From: Candidatus Fermentithermobacillus carboniphilus
GTDB taxonomy: Bacteria; Bacillota; Sulfobacillia; Fermentithermobacillales; Fermentithermobacillaceae
NCBI GenBank assembly: GCA_018208355.1
Contig: CP062796.1
Location: 747,217 to 811,216, forward strand
Length of the DNA stretch: 64,000 nucleotides
Direction of reading: 5' to 3'
The notes under the pieces were generated by a model. It made no database searches. It was not told where the DNA came from and worked only from the letters and a program-made list of their open reading frames with translations. Shown piece by piece: positions 44,479 through 52,019 of the stretch (position 1 is its first letter; each line of letters starts with the position of its first letter). Made by a program: the position numbers and the translations under genes.

Positions 44479-44871
44479 TCATTCAGGCAAATACCGCTTT
44501 ACTACCGTCAAGAGATCCTTCGGGGTGAAGGGCTTGATCAAGTATTCGCGCGCACCCTCAAGAAGCGCCTTTTCCTTTTCGTCGACATCCGAGAGGGCGG
44601 TCAATACCACGACCGGTATATCCTTAGTTCTCTCGTCTTCTCGAAGAGTTTCCAGCACCAGATGGCCGCTCATCTTTGGCATGCGAAGATCCAAAAGGAT
44701 CAGCGAAGGTCGTAGGGAAAACGCTTTTTCGAGACCCTCCAGGCCGTCCAGCGCCGTTTCTACCCGATACCCTTCTCCTTCAAGACAGAGCCTGATCGCG
44801 AGGGCAATGTGATCTTCATCTTCGATGAGCAGGATTCGAGGTACCTCAAGATCCTCTCGCTCTTCATCCAT
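44479..44871 (-). CDS. Single-domain response regulator
   Basis: A 130-residue stand-alone receiver: RILLIEDEDHIALAIRLCLE, acceptor Asp in PSLILLDLRMPKMSGH, VVVLTALSDVDEKEKALLEG and the Lys in REYLIKPFTPKDLLTVV. There is no output domain, so it works as a phospho-relay or binds a partner. The ATG at 44871 gives a standard receiver N-terminus, with GGGGGG upstream; the frame is also open back to GTG 44934, which would overlap the kinase gene by 22 bp. It follows the sensor kinase directly and is its likely partner. Confidence 0.9.
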   Translation of the reverse strand: MDEEREDLEVPRILLIEDEDHIALAIRLCLEGEGYRVETALDGLEGLEKAFSLRPSLILLDLRMPKMSGHLVLETLREDERTKDIPVVVLTALSDVDEKEKALLEGAREYLIKPFTPKDLLTVVKRYLPE

Positions 44872-44912
44872 CTTACCGTAGCGCCCCCCAACTTGTTTAA
44901 CCCGAGTCTCAT

Positions 44913-46847
44913 TCACTTCTGATCTGTCGGACACGTGGCCCCGGAATCCTTGATGCCCCCAGAGTCGGCTTTTCTTGAATCCGCGACTCTGGATAGAGTG
45001 AAAATGAAACTGCTTCCCTTACCCGGCTCACTTTCAACCCAGATCTTGCCCCCATGAGCTTCCACTATCTCCCTGGATATGGCAAGACCCAGCCCAGCCC
45101 CGCCCCGGAGCTCTCCCATCTTACCGTTTTTCACCTGGACGAATCTTTCGAATATTTTCTTCTGGTACGCCTTCGGAATCCCCGCTCCCGTGTCGGACAC
45201 AAAAACTTGCACCTCGTCATCGCTTTTTCGGGCACCTACGGTAACGGTACCGCTGCGAGGTGTATATCTCAAGGCGTTTCCCACCAGATTCGATATAACC
45301 CAAACGATTTTGTCCGGATCGGCGCTGACCTTGATATTCTCCTCGACATCCACCACTAGGTTAACTTCTTGTGTCTTGAACTGCTGATAGAACGGTCTCA
45401 GCGCTTCATCGATAAGTTCTCTGAGCAATATCGGAACTCGTCTGACTTCTATCTTGCCGGCCTGGATCCGCGATAGATCCAAAAGTTCATTGACCATCCT
45501 GGTGAGCCTTTCAGCATCGTCCTTCATGATCTCGAGAAGCTGCCTGACTTTCGGGTCTTTCTTCAGCTCGTCGAGCTCCATGAGCAGTCCAACGCTCATC
45601 ATTATAGACGTCAACGGCGTCCGAAACTCGTGTGATACCGTGGAGACGAACTGTGATTTGAGTTCGTCAACCTCCTTGTAGTGAGTGATATCGCTGAAAA
45701 CGACCACCGCACCTTTGAGGGAGCCGTCCTTGGCCCTTATCGGCGACGAGTGGACAGAGTAGTACCTGCGTTGTTCCTGGTCCCGGGTTTTCCTTCTGAG
45801 TTCGAACACTGCCACTTCGCCCCGGACTTGACCATCCTCCCGGGGTCTCTTCCCTAGCACCGCGGATTTAATCGCAGAGAATACGTCAGGGTCGTCCAAG
45901 ACCTCCAAGAAATGTTTCCCCTTTGCTTCGTCGTCGCGCATTCCGATGATGTCTTCGGCGACGGGATTGACCATATCCACCCGGAAATCTGCGTCCACTA
46001 CGAGCACAGCATCGTTCATGCTGTTGACTATCGCTTCCAATTTGGCCCTCTGACTCTTGAAACGTTCTACGGTTTCCTCATCACGTTCTTTCAAGGATCT
46101 CACCATACGGGAGAACTCCTCAGCTAATTGGCCTATCTCGTCCCCAGACTCGACTATGATGGTATCGTCAAGCCTCCCCTGAGTGATGCCGCGGATGTTC
46201 TCCTTAAGATGCAATATGGGACGGAGCACCGAGGAAACTACATGGGCACCGGACACCACAGCCGCCACAACCGCGAGAAATGTAAAAACGGAAACGGAGA
46301 TTATAGCTCTTGTGGCCTCTTGCCCTGAGATATTATTAGCTCTTATCATGTTATCCTGGTTAAGGCTCTGAAGTTTGCCGCATAGCTCTCTAATGGTTGT
46401 AAATACCGGCAGCATATTCTCGAGGTAGAACCTTCTTGCCTGGTCACGGTCTGAAGATACAACCATATCGCGGAGAAGTAAATACCCGTCAGAGTACTTC
46501 TTGTACTCGGCGTTGATTGAAGCCAGAACATCTTTTTCCCCCGGGACAGTTATATTGTCTATCGCCCTACCGTACCAAGCGAGGAAATCAGCTTGGCTTT
46601 CCCCGATTATCCTGGAACCGAGATCTCTTTCGCCCAGAAGATAAAGGAGAACGCCGCTATCCTGCCGCTCCAGCGCGGCTACCATGCTCTCGGCAGCAAC
46701 GACGCTCCTGTAATTCTCCACAAGAACCGTATTGAAGACTGAACGAAGTCTCCAGAAGTTGAGGATACTCCAAACCGCGACCAGGACTAGGACGACCACA
46801 AGTATTCCGTATCCCGAGATGATTTTCGACTTTATGCTCTTACGCAT
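44913..46847 (-). CDS. Membrane sensor histidine kinase (HAMP-PAS-HisKA-HATPase)
   Basis: About 644 residues. Membrane helix 1 (SKIISGYGILVVVLVLVAVW) is followed by an extracytoplasmic helical sensor domain of about 140 residues (4HB_MCP-like), membrane helix 2 (RAIISVSVFTFLAVVAAVVS), HAMP (VLRPILHLKENIRGITQGRL), a PAS domain (LEAIVNSMNDAVLVVDADFR), HisKA with the phospho-His in FVSTVSHEFRTPLTS, and HATPase with N box IVWVISNLVGNALRYTP, G1 VSDTGAGIP and G2 GGAGLGLAISREIVEAHGG. It is a complete kinase. The ATG at 46847 has AAGGTG upstream, and a Met nine codons earlier is possible. First gene of the kinase-regulator-trk series. Confidence 0.93.
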   Translation of the reverse strand: MRKSIKSKIISGYGILVVVLVLVAVWSILNFWRLRSVFNTVLVENYRSVVAAESMVAALERQDSGVLLYLLGERDLGSRIIGESQADFLAWYGRAIDNITVPGEKDVLASINAEYKKYSDGYLLLRDMVVSSDRDQARRFYLENMLPVFTTIRELCGKLQSLNQDNMIRANNISGQEATRAIISVSVFTFLAVVAAVVSGAHVVSSVLRPILHLKENIRGITQGRLDDTIIVESGDEIGQLAEEFSRMVRSLKERDEETVERFKSQRAKLEAIVNSMNDAVLVVDADFRVDMVNPVAEDIIGMRDDEAKGKHFLEVLDDPDVFSAIKSAVLGKRPREDGQVRGEVAVFELRRKTRDQEQRRYYSVHSSPIRAKDGSLKGAVVVFSDITHYKEVDELKSQFVSTVSHEFRTPLTSIMMSVGLLMELDELKKDPKVRQLLEIMKDDAERLTRMVNELLDLSRIQAGKIEVRRVPILLRELIDEALRPFYQQFKTQEVNLVVDVEENIKVSADPDKIVWVISNLVGNALRYTPRSGTVTVGARKSDDEVQVFVSDTGAGIPKAYQKKIFERFVQVKNGKMGELRGGAGLGLAISREIVEAHGGKIWVESEPGKGSSFIFTLSRVADSRKADSGGIKDSGATCPTDQK

Positions 46848-47000
46848 GTTCAGCACCTTCTTAAACCTGAGCAATGAAAAAAGCCGTCAGAAGGTTGATC
46901 ACCAGTATTTTCTCACGTCCTCCGGAACTTTGACTATGCCAGTAAACTATATCCCGATCCCGGCAAAATGCACCAGGTAAAAATATGCCAGGTAAACAAT

Positions 47001-47033
47001 GCCCTTGGCTCGCCTATGGGCGTAACCAAGGGC
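47001..47033 (-). terminator. Hairpin terminator after the membrane-protein operon
   Basis: GCCCTTGG (47001-47008) pairs with CCAAGGGC (47026-47033), with an inner CGCC/GGCG pairing. On the minus strand it is followed by ATTGTTTACC. It lies 50 bp after the creatininase-family stop codon. Confidence 0.7.
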
Positions 47034-47083
47034 ATGAGTTTCCTAACTCCCACTCGATTGGTACGCGAAATCCTTGCTGTTTC

Positions 47084-47854
47084 CTAACTGTTCATGAAAT
47101 TCACAAGAAACGCCGTCAGTCTGTCCAGCGCGGTCTCTATTGCCACCTGACCAAGTTCAACGTTAGCCTGACTCGCGTCACCTAGAGCACCGTTAGCCGT
47201 TATTTCCTCCCAGAACCTTCCCTCTTCCACGGGGACCGCCGAGAGGTGTTTTGCCAGAGCTTCATCGTAAATTTCACCCTTGGTGAGATACTCGGTCCTC
47301 ACCGTCTCATGGCACAGGTAGAGACACTGGGACATCTCGCTTTCGCATGCGTGACCTATCATTGGCGACTTTACCCTCTGCTTGATCACATCGTCCGCAA
47401 CCGAAGTTGGAGATGCCCACGCCGCCTTGGCGTCCATTTCTTGCCTGATGCGATTAACTACAATGGTCAACGCGGGCTTATTTCCCCCGTGACCGTTGAT
47501 AAAGAAAAACCTCCTGATCCCGTGCTGGTAAAGGGACCATACGATATCCATGAGCACCTGTATGAAAGTCTCAGCGCGCAGACTTATGGTTCCCGGAAAG
47601 TGCATGTGATGCCCGGAGATCCCGAAGGTCACGCATGGCGTTACCAGAGCGTGAGGGTAAACGCGTTGGGCCAGCCGTTTGGCGAACTCCCGTGCTCTTG
47701 CCGAATCGACCTCGAACGTTCCGTGCGGCCCGTGCTGCTCAGTCGAACCGGTCGGAATAATGGCGACCTTGATATCAGGGAGAGCCGCCTTGACTTCTGG
47801 CCACGTCATGTCATACAGGTAGAGACTCTTGGGATGTGCTACATTTTGGTCCAT
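47084..47854 (-). CDS. Creatininase-family amidohydrolase
   Basis: A 256-residue metal-dependent hydrolase of the creatininase family. Ligands appear in the expected order: Glu and His in IPTGSTEQHGPHGTFEVDSA (with the Asp), His in FFINGHGGNKPAL and Glu in SPMIGHACESEMSQ. Family members open cyclic amides (creatinine, formamide intermediates, mycofactocin precursor peptide), so the substrate is open. The ATG has GGAGG 8 bases ahead. It is the last gene of an operon whose other members are four membrane proteins of unknown function, so it may process a product related to their cargo; that is inference. Confidence 0.88.
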   Translation of the reverse strand: MDQNVAHPKSLYLYDMTWPEVKAALPDIKVAIIPTGSTEQHGPHGTFEVDSARAREFAKRLAQRVYPHALVTPCVTFGISGHHMHFPGTISLRAETFIQVLMDIVWSLYQHGIRRFFFINGHGGNKPALTIVVNRIRQEMDAKAAWASPTSVADDVIKQRVKSPMIGHACESEMSQCLYLCHETVRTEYLTKGEIYDEALAKHLSAVPVEEGRFWEEITANGALGDASQANVELGQVAIETALDRLTAFLVNFMNS

Positions 47855-47871
47855 AGATCATGCCTCCAACA

Positions 47872-48480
47872 TCACCGGGGTTTGATGAGGGGTATCCAGT
47901 CCTGGAACAGTAGGAACAGGCGGCCGATCAGAAGCGAAATTCGCCCCATGATGCCTGCTCCAAACGCAGCACCTAGAGTCACCATGATTACCCATTTTCC
48001 GGCTTCGGCCCCTGCCCGAAGGACCGGATTGGGACGCACGGTGAAGATGAAATACGATAGTGTTGCCAAGGTACCCAAGGCGATTATGACGTTATCCAGT
48101 GTCGTCAGGCTTATCATAGAAGCACGGAGTTGCTGAACGAACTGCTCGGTCACTGCGGTGCGGGCGCTGAGGGCAGCTCCAATCGCCGCGATAACTGCCA
48201 CCGGGATACGCCTGAGCCATGCGTACCTAGCACCGATGTACGGGGCAAACAGGCACAGTCCGATAACTGCCGGGATGAGCACCCACCATGATCCTTTCTT
48301 TGTCAGCGGTTCCCACACTTTAGAGACCACGTTGGTATATCCCATCACCACCGTGTACCCAGCGGCTACTCCGACATAAAGGTGCTCCATGGCCTTGTAG
48401 AACTCGTTTTCCTTGAAAAGATACGAATATGCCATGATGGTGAGGATAGAAGCTACCCAAACCTTCGGATCAGAGCTCAT
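47872..48480 (-). CDS. Polytopic membrane protein of the DUF6754-type operon
   Basis: 202 residues with about five or six hydrophobic segments (VWVASILTIMAYSYLF, HLYVGVAAGYTVVMGYTNVV, SWWVLIPAVIGLCLFAPYIG, IPVAVIAAIGAALSA, NVIIALGTLATLSYFIFTV, GKWVIMVTLGAAFGAGIMG). I do not recognise a family by name. Start ATG 48480 overlaps the stop of the preceding gene (ATGA) and has GGGGG ahead. It probably forms a membrane complex with its neighbours. Codon use and spacing are like the rest of the operon. Confidence 0.75.
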   Translation of the reverse strand: MSSDPKVWVASILTIMAYSYLFKENEFYKAMEHLYVGVAAGYTVVMGYTNVVSKVWEPLTKKGSWWVLIPAVIGLCLFAPYIGARYAWLRRIPVAVIAAIGAALSARTAVTEQFVQQLRASMISLTTLDNVIIALGTLATLSYFIFTVRPNPVLRAGAEAGKWVIMVTLGAAFGAGIMGRISLLIGRLFLLFQDWIPLIKPR

Positions 48481-49310
48481 TTTACAGCCCCCTTCTTAAC
48501 TGGCTTCGCCGAGCGCGTCAAGAAATATGATAGGTTGCCCAGGACTACGGACATGATGATCAAAAGATGTCCCATGCTCTGGGCGTCCATACTCGCCACA
48601 CCCATGCCGGGGGATTTCATGAGGATCTCATATTCCGCCCCACCGCGAAGTCCGACCAGGATTCCGGCCAGCTGACCCGCGTTGACGTAGGGCTCAGCCT
48701 GGGGTGCAATGGTGTTGATGAGCCCCCCGATGATCGGGATCTTGTACTGCGTCACCTGCCGGACGTACATGTCTGAGTTCTGCGTCGAGAAGAAGATATA
48801 CATCTTCACGTCGCCGGCGCTATGGATACCTTCGAGGACCGGCAATTCGGAAGTGGCATTGCCCCGGTAGTCTGTGGGATAGGCCTTCTTGATATCGCGA
48901 CAATACATTGCGATGGCATTTTCTCCGCCTGCCAGGAACCCGAGATTGCAGAAATCTACCCCGTATCGCTTGCCTGCCTGTTCCCACGGCTTAACCAGAG
49001 ATTCGATGATCATCGGGCCTTCGGTCACGGTAGTCACGAATATGGCTTTGGCCCCCTTGTCGAATAAGTGCTTGAGGATGGCCACAGCCTGGGGTTGCAC
49101 GTCCGCCGCACCCGAAACCGAGTAGGAGATATCAACGATCACTCTGTCGCCGGCCTGCAATTTGTCGATTACCGAGAATGACCTTCTGGTGTGTGCTCCT
49201 ACCGATATGGGGAGCCCGAGCGGCTTCATGAGCGGTATGAGCAGCGATAATATAAGGAGAATGTAGATTACACGATTATCGATCTCGCCAAGTCTTTTGA
49301 AAAACTCCAC
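48477..49310 (-). CDS. Two-span membrane protein with large soluble domain
   Basis: A 277-residue protein with an N-terminal membrane helix (VIYILLILSLLIPLM), a soluble domain of about 200 residues with Rossmann-like alternation (GDRVIVDISYSVSGAADVQP, GAKAIFVTTVTEGPMIIESL, YGVDFCNLGFLAGGENAIAM, VKMYIFFSTQNSDMYVRQV) and a C-terminal helix (GHLLIIMSVVLGNLSYFLTR). The layout matches the DUF6754 protein upstream in the same operon, so the two could be a divergent pair. The start is GTG (GGGGGA, 6-base spacer). Function unknown. Confidence 0.75.
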   Translation of the reverse strand: MEFFKRLGEIDNRVIYILLILSLLIPLMKPLGLPISVGAHTRRSFSVIDKLQAGDRVIVDISYSVSGAADVQPQAVAILKHLFDKGAKAIFVTTVTEGPMIIESLVKPWEQAGKRYGVDFCNLGFLAGGENAIAMYCRDIKKAYPTDYRGNATSELPVLEGIHSAGDVKMYIFFSTQNSDMYVRQVTQYKIPIIGGLINTIAPQAEPYVNAGQLAGILVGLRGGAEYEILMKSPGMGVASMDAQSMGHLLIIMSVVLGNLSYFLTRSAKPVKKGAVK

Positions 49311-49322
49311 TATTCTTCCCCC

Positions 49323-49946
49323 TTATTCGGCTCCACCGCCGAGATGAGACCGGTCGATTCCAGTCAAAACCCGCAAGCTTACGCCGACCATACCTACCGC
49401 GGTGCTTATGAGAATGCCTCTGGAGCCTGCAAGATTGACTACACCCATTATCCAATCTGCGATTTTCGGAAAGCGCGACCACATGGCTTCACCGATGGGT
49501 GCCCGTCCCAGCATGAGTAACACGCCTGCGATGAGAAGCGCGGCTGCCTGAGCATTCTTTGCCCTAAACGCACGGTATGATGCAGAAGCCAAGTGAAATG
49601 CTGTCATAGCGTAGAATGCCGATGCAAGCGGGTTGAAAATGGCCTGGAAGATAAAGTCAAATGGCTTGGACTGCCTGCCCAAGACAATTCCTGAGAACAC
49701 GGTGATAAGCATCGCAGCGACGAGTATGAAACTGTGGATACTGTTTCGGTTCCATTTGCCGATGCGGCTGACGTGGATCCTTAAGAGGTTCACAGCCGCC
49801 AGCGCAAGAGCAAATGCAGCTATAATCAGGCCCCAGTCCTGGATCTCAGTAGCCATGGTCCTGATAGAAGGGATTTTGAAGAAGTAATCTATCAGGAGCA
49901 CCAGGCCAACCAGGGCTGAAATCGCAACCGGAACTTCGCGTTTCAA
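49323..49946 (-). CDS. Polytopic membrane protein of the DUF6754-type operon
   Basis: 207 residues with about six hydrophobic segments (PVAISALVGLVLLIDYFF, WGLIIAAFALALAAVNLL, SFILVAAMLITVFSGIVLG, IFNPLASAFYAMTAFHLA, AAALLIAGVLLMLGRA, GILISTAVGMVGVSLRVL). The TTG at 49946 follows GGAGGGAG with a proper spacer; the earlier in-frame TTG overlaps that binding site and is rejected. No family recognised. It lies 12 bp before the two-span protein and 58 bp after the DUF6754-type gene. Confidence 0.75.
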   Translation of the reverse strand: MKREVPVAISALVGLVLLIDYFFKIPSIRTMATEIQDWGLIIAAFALALAAVNLLRIHVSRIGKWNRNSIHSFILVAAMLITVFSGIVLGRQSKPFDFIFQAIFNPLASAFYAMTAFHLASASYRAFRAKNAQAAALLIAGVLLMLGRAPIGEAMWSRFPKIADWIMGVVNLAGSRGILISTAVGMVGVSLRVLTGIDRSHLGGGAE

Positions 49947-50004
49947 ACGTTCTCCCTCCAATCTGTTAGCGCTTCAATTCGATGATCTGTACTTCCCGCA
50001 TCCA

Positions 50005-50778
50005 TCAACGTTTAAGGAGCGTGACAAGCCAATCGTTCTTGAAGGTCCTCATCACGATACCCACAAGCACAAGCATTAGTGACAGCATTTTTACGTAGTC
50101 CTGACCTGCGATGCTGCCGATCCTCATCGGATCTTTCGAGATGAATGCGCCGGCAGCCAGGAATTCCTCGCCTATCATGGTGTAGTCGCATGCCGCAACG
50201 AAGAAGGGTATCTGGAAATAGTTGGTCGTGCCGGCGATGGAAATTGAATTCACTGCCGCAGCCGCCTCTGCAAGGATTATGGCCTCGGCAGCGAAGTAGC
50301 CCGTGTAGAAGGTGGCGGCAGGCTTTTCTCGCTGTACAAGTCCTAAAGTGGCAGCGGTAAACGCAAACTGCACATCCGAAGTGAAGTAAACCGATTCGGG
50401 GTCGTAGGCGTCTGGCTTGCCCTCAGTCAGGTATGCGTTCCTCAGGACTTCGAGGGTAAGGGCGTAAGTATTAGCATGGCCTACCGTCACGACTATTGTG
50501 GTATCATAGCGGGCAGCCAGCCGCCCCACGTGAGACAGAAGGTCGAGACCTGCAATGGTAGGGGGAGCAGTAGTTCCTGCGACATCAGCGTATCCCGGGC
50601 TGTAAAGAACAGGCTTGCCCATTTCCGTAGCTCTACCTATGGCTTCTTCCACTGCATCCAGACCTGCTATAGGCCTGAAATAAAACCCCTTTCTTCTCGC
50701 CCTGATAAGGCCATACTGGATGCACGCAAAAATGATTATCAGGGCCATGAGACCAGAAAGTCTTCCCTGGATTAGCAA
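50005..50778 (-). CDS. DUF6754-type membrane protein
   Basis: 257 residues: an N-terminal helix (GLMALIIIFACIQYGLI), a soluble domain of about 190 residues and a C-terminal helix (VKMLSLMLVLVGIVMRTF). The soluble domain (GKPVLYSPGYADVAGTTAPP, TIVVTVGHANTYALTLEVLR, ATFYTGYFAAEAIILAEAAA, SISIAGTTNYFQIPFFVAAC, DYTMIGEEFLAAGAFIS) is what I recall as the DUF6754 domain; no biochemical role is known to me. The start is TTG 50778 (GGAGG, 9-base spacer), since the longer frame would hide this site. First structural gene of the operon, 100 bp after the RpiR-type regulator. Confidence 0.75.
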   Translation of the reverse strand: MLIQGRLSGLMALIIIFACIQYGLIRARRKGFYFRPIAGLDAVEEAIGRATEMGKPVLYSPGYADVAGTTAPPTIAGLDLLSHVGRLAARYDTTIVVTVGHANTYALTLEVLRNAYLTEGKPDAYDPESVYFTSDVQFAFTAATLGLVQREKPAATFYTGYFAAEAIILAEAAAAVNSISIAGTTNYFQIPFFVAACDYTMIGEEFLAAGAFISKDPMRIGSIAGQDYVKMLSLMLVLVGIVMRTFKNDWLVTLLKR

Positions 50779-50877
50779 CCTCGGACACCTCCTGATTTTC
50801 TTTCGCGGGAACTTCAATTTCAGCAGTCAGACCTCATCAGCATTTATGAGAGAAACGACACCCCCTTTCCGAGGACT

Positions 50878-51765
50878 TCACAGTTGGAATTTACCGGCAT
50901 TGATACCGGGGTGGTACGTGTTCAACATTTCCTCCATATCTTCGAGGGACTTGCGCACCCGGTTCCTATCGAGGTGGACGATGATTTCGAGGATCGCATT
51001 TATGAGGGCGAGCGTACCTGTGTGTGAAAGGCCGAACGATGGACCACTGGTCTTTGCAAGAAGCACCTTATCGGCAAGGCGAGCGACCGGAGCCAAGACA
51101 TCGTCGGTAATGGCAAGCACCTTCACTCCTCGTGCCTTAGCCATCCTCACGGCCTGGAACGTGAAGACGCTGTAGCGCGAGAACGTAATGGCTATGACAA
51201 GATCCTGAGGCTTTACGTGCCTCATTTGGTCGAACAGGCTGTCATCCGCCAGGCTGAGGCAATGAGCATTGCCCAGCATTTGACTAAGATTGTGTGCTAG
51301 GAACTGGGCCGGAGCACTGCTGGCACGCAGGCCGACGATATATATCTGAGCAGCAGCGAGAATCATAGATGCTGCCGAAACGAGCGAGTCCTGGGAATTT
51401 AGCCTGAAAACGCAGTCTACCGCGTCGCGGTCACGCTGCCTGGATTGCTCGATCACGGCTGATTCATCGGAAGGGTCCGGCGTGGAATCGAGCCTCCTCA
51501 CCATAATGGCATCTAGTTTGCGCCTGACTTTCTCCTGGAGTTCCGATTGCATCTCGGAGAAGCCCTCATAACCCAGGGCTTCAGCCAACCTGATGACGAC
51601 AGTCTCGCTCACTCCGACTATCTCGCCTACCTTTGCGGCTGACATGAACGCTACTTCATCCCAGTGATCCACGATGAACCTGGCGACTCTAGCGCGCGCG
51701 TCGCTGAGCTCAGGGTAGGCCTTCTTAATGCGTTCAAATATCGAGTGCTTGGTAGAAGTATCCAT
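50878..51765 (-). CDS. MurR/RpiR-family transcriptional regulator
   Basis: 295 residues. The N-terminal HTH_6 domain (KKAYPELSDARARVARFIVD, FMSAAKVGEIVGVSETVVIR, LAEALGYEGFSEMQSELQEK) is followed by a SIS sugar-phosphate-binding domain (AAQIYIVGLRASSAPAQFLA, DLVIAITFSRYSVFTFQAV, AKARGVKVLAITDDVLAPVA). Such regulators respond to phosphosugars or related metabolites and usually control adjacent transport and catabolic genes; here that would be the DUF6754-type membrane operon directly downstream. The ribosome binding site is weak. The gene starts a leftward unit after a 255-bp gap. Confidence 0.92.
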   Translation of the reverse strand: MDTSTKHSIFERIKKAYPELSDARARVARFIVDHWDEVAFMSAAKVGEIVGVSETVVIRLAEALGYEGFSEMQSELQEKVRRKLDAIMVRRLDSTPDPSDESAVIEQSRQRDRDAVDCVFRLNSQDSLVSAASMILAAAQIYIVGLRASSAPAQFLAHNLSQMLGNAHCLSLADDSLFDQMRHVKPQDLVIAITFSRYSVFTFQAVRMAKARGVKVLAITDDVLAPVARLADKVLLAKTSGPSFGLSHTGTLALINAILEIIVHLDRNRVRKSLEDMEEMLNTYHPGINAGKFQL

Positions 51766-52019
51766 AATAAGCTTGGCAGGGTTTTATGCCGCTAACCTCC
51801 GTCTGTGGCAGGTTTTGATGCTAATTCGACCGAAAGTATGATTATTCCTTCAATTGCAGCTGGAAATTTGAGATTTTATTAGTGGGACCACCCGGCGTCC
51901 TCTTCTTCTGCAACTCTGGGGATCTCGGTTACACAATCGGTCTTGGCTTGGGTGTACGCTTTCCGGCCAACCACGAACTCGAGGTGTTTCATCCGTAGGA
52001 TAAACGAGAGCCTGTGATG

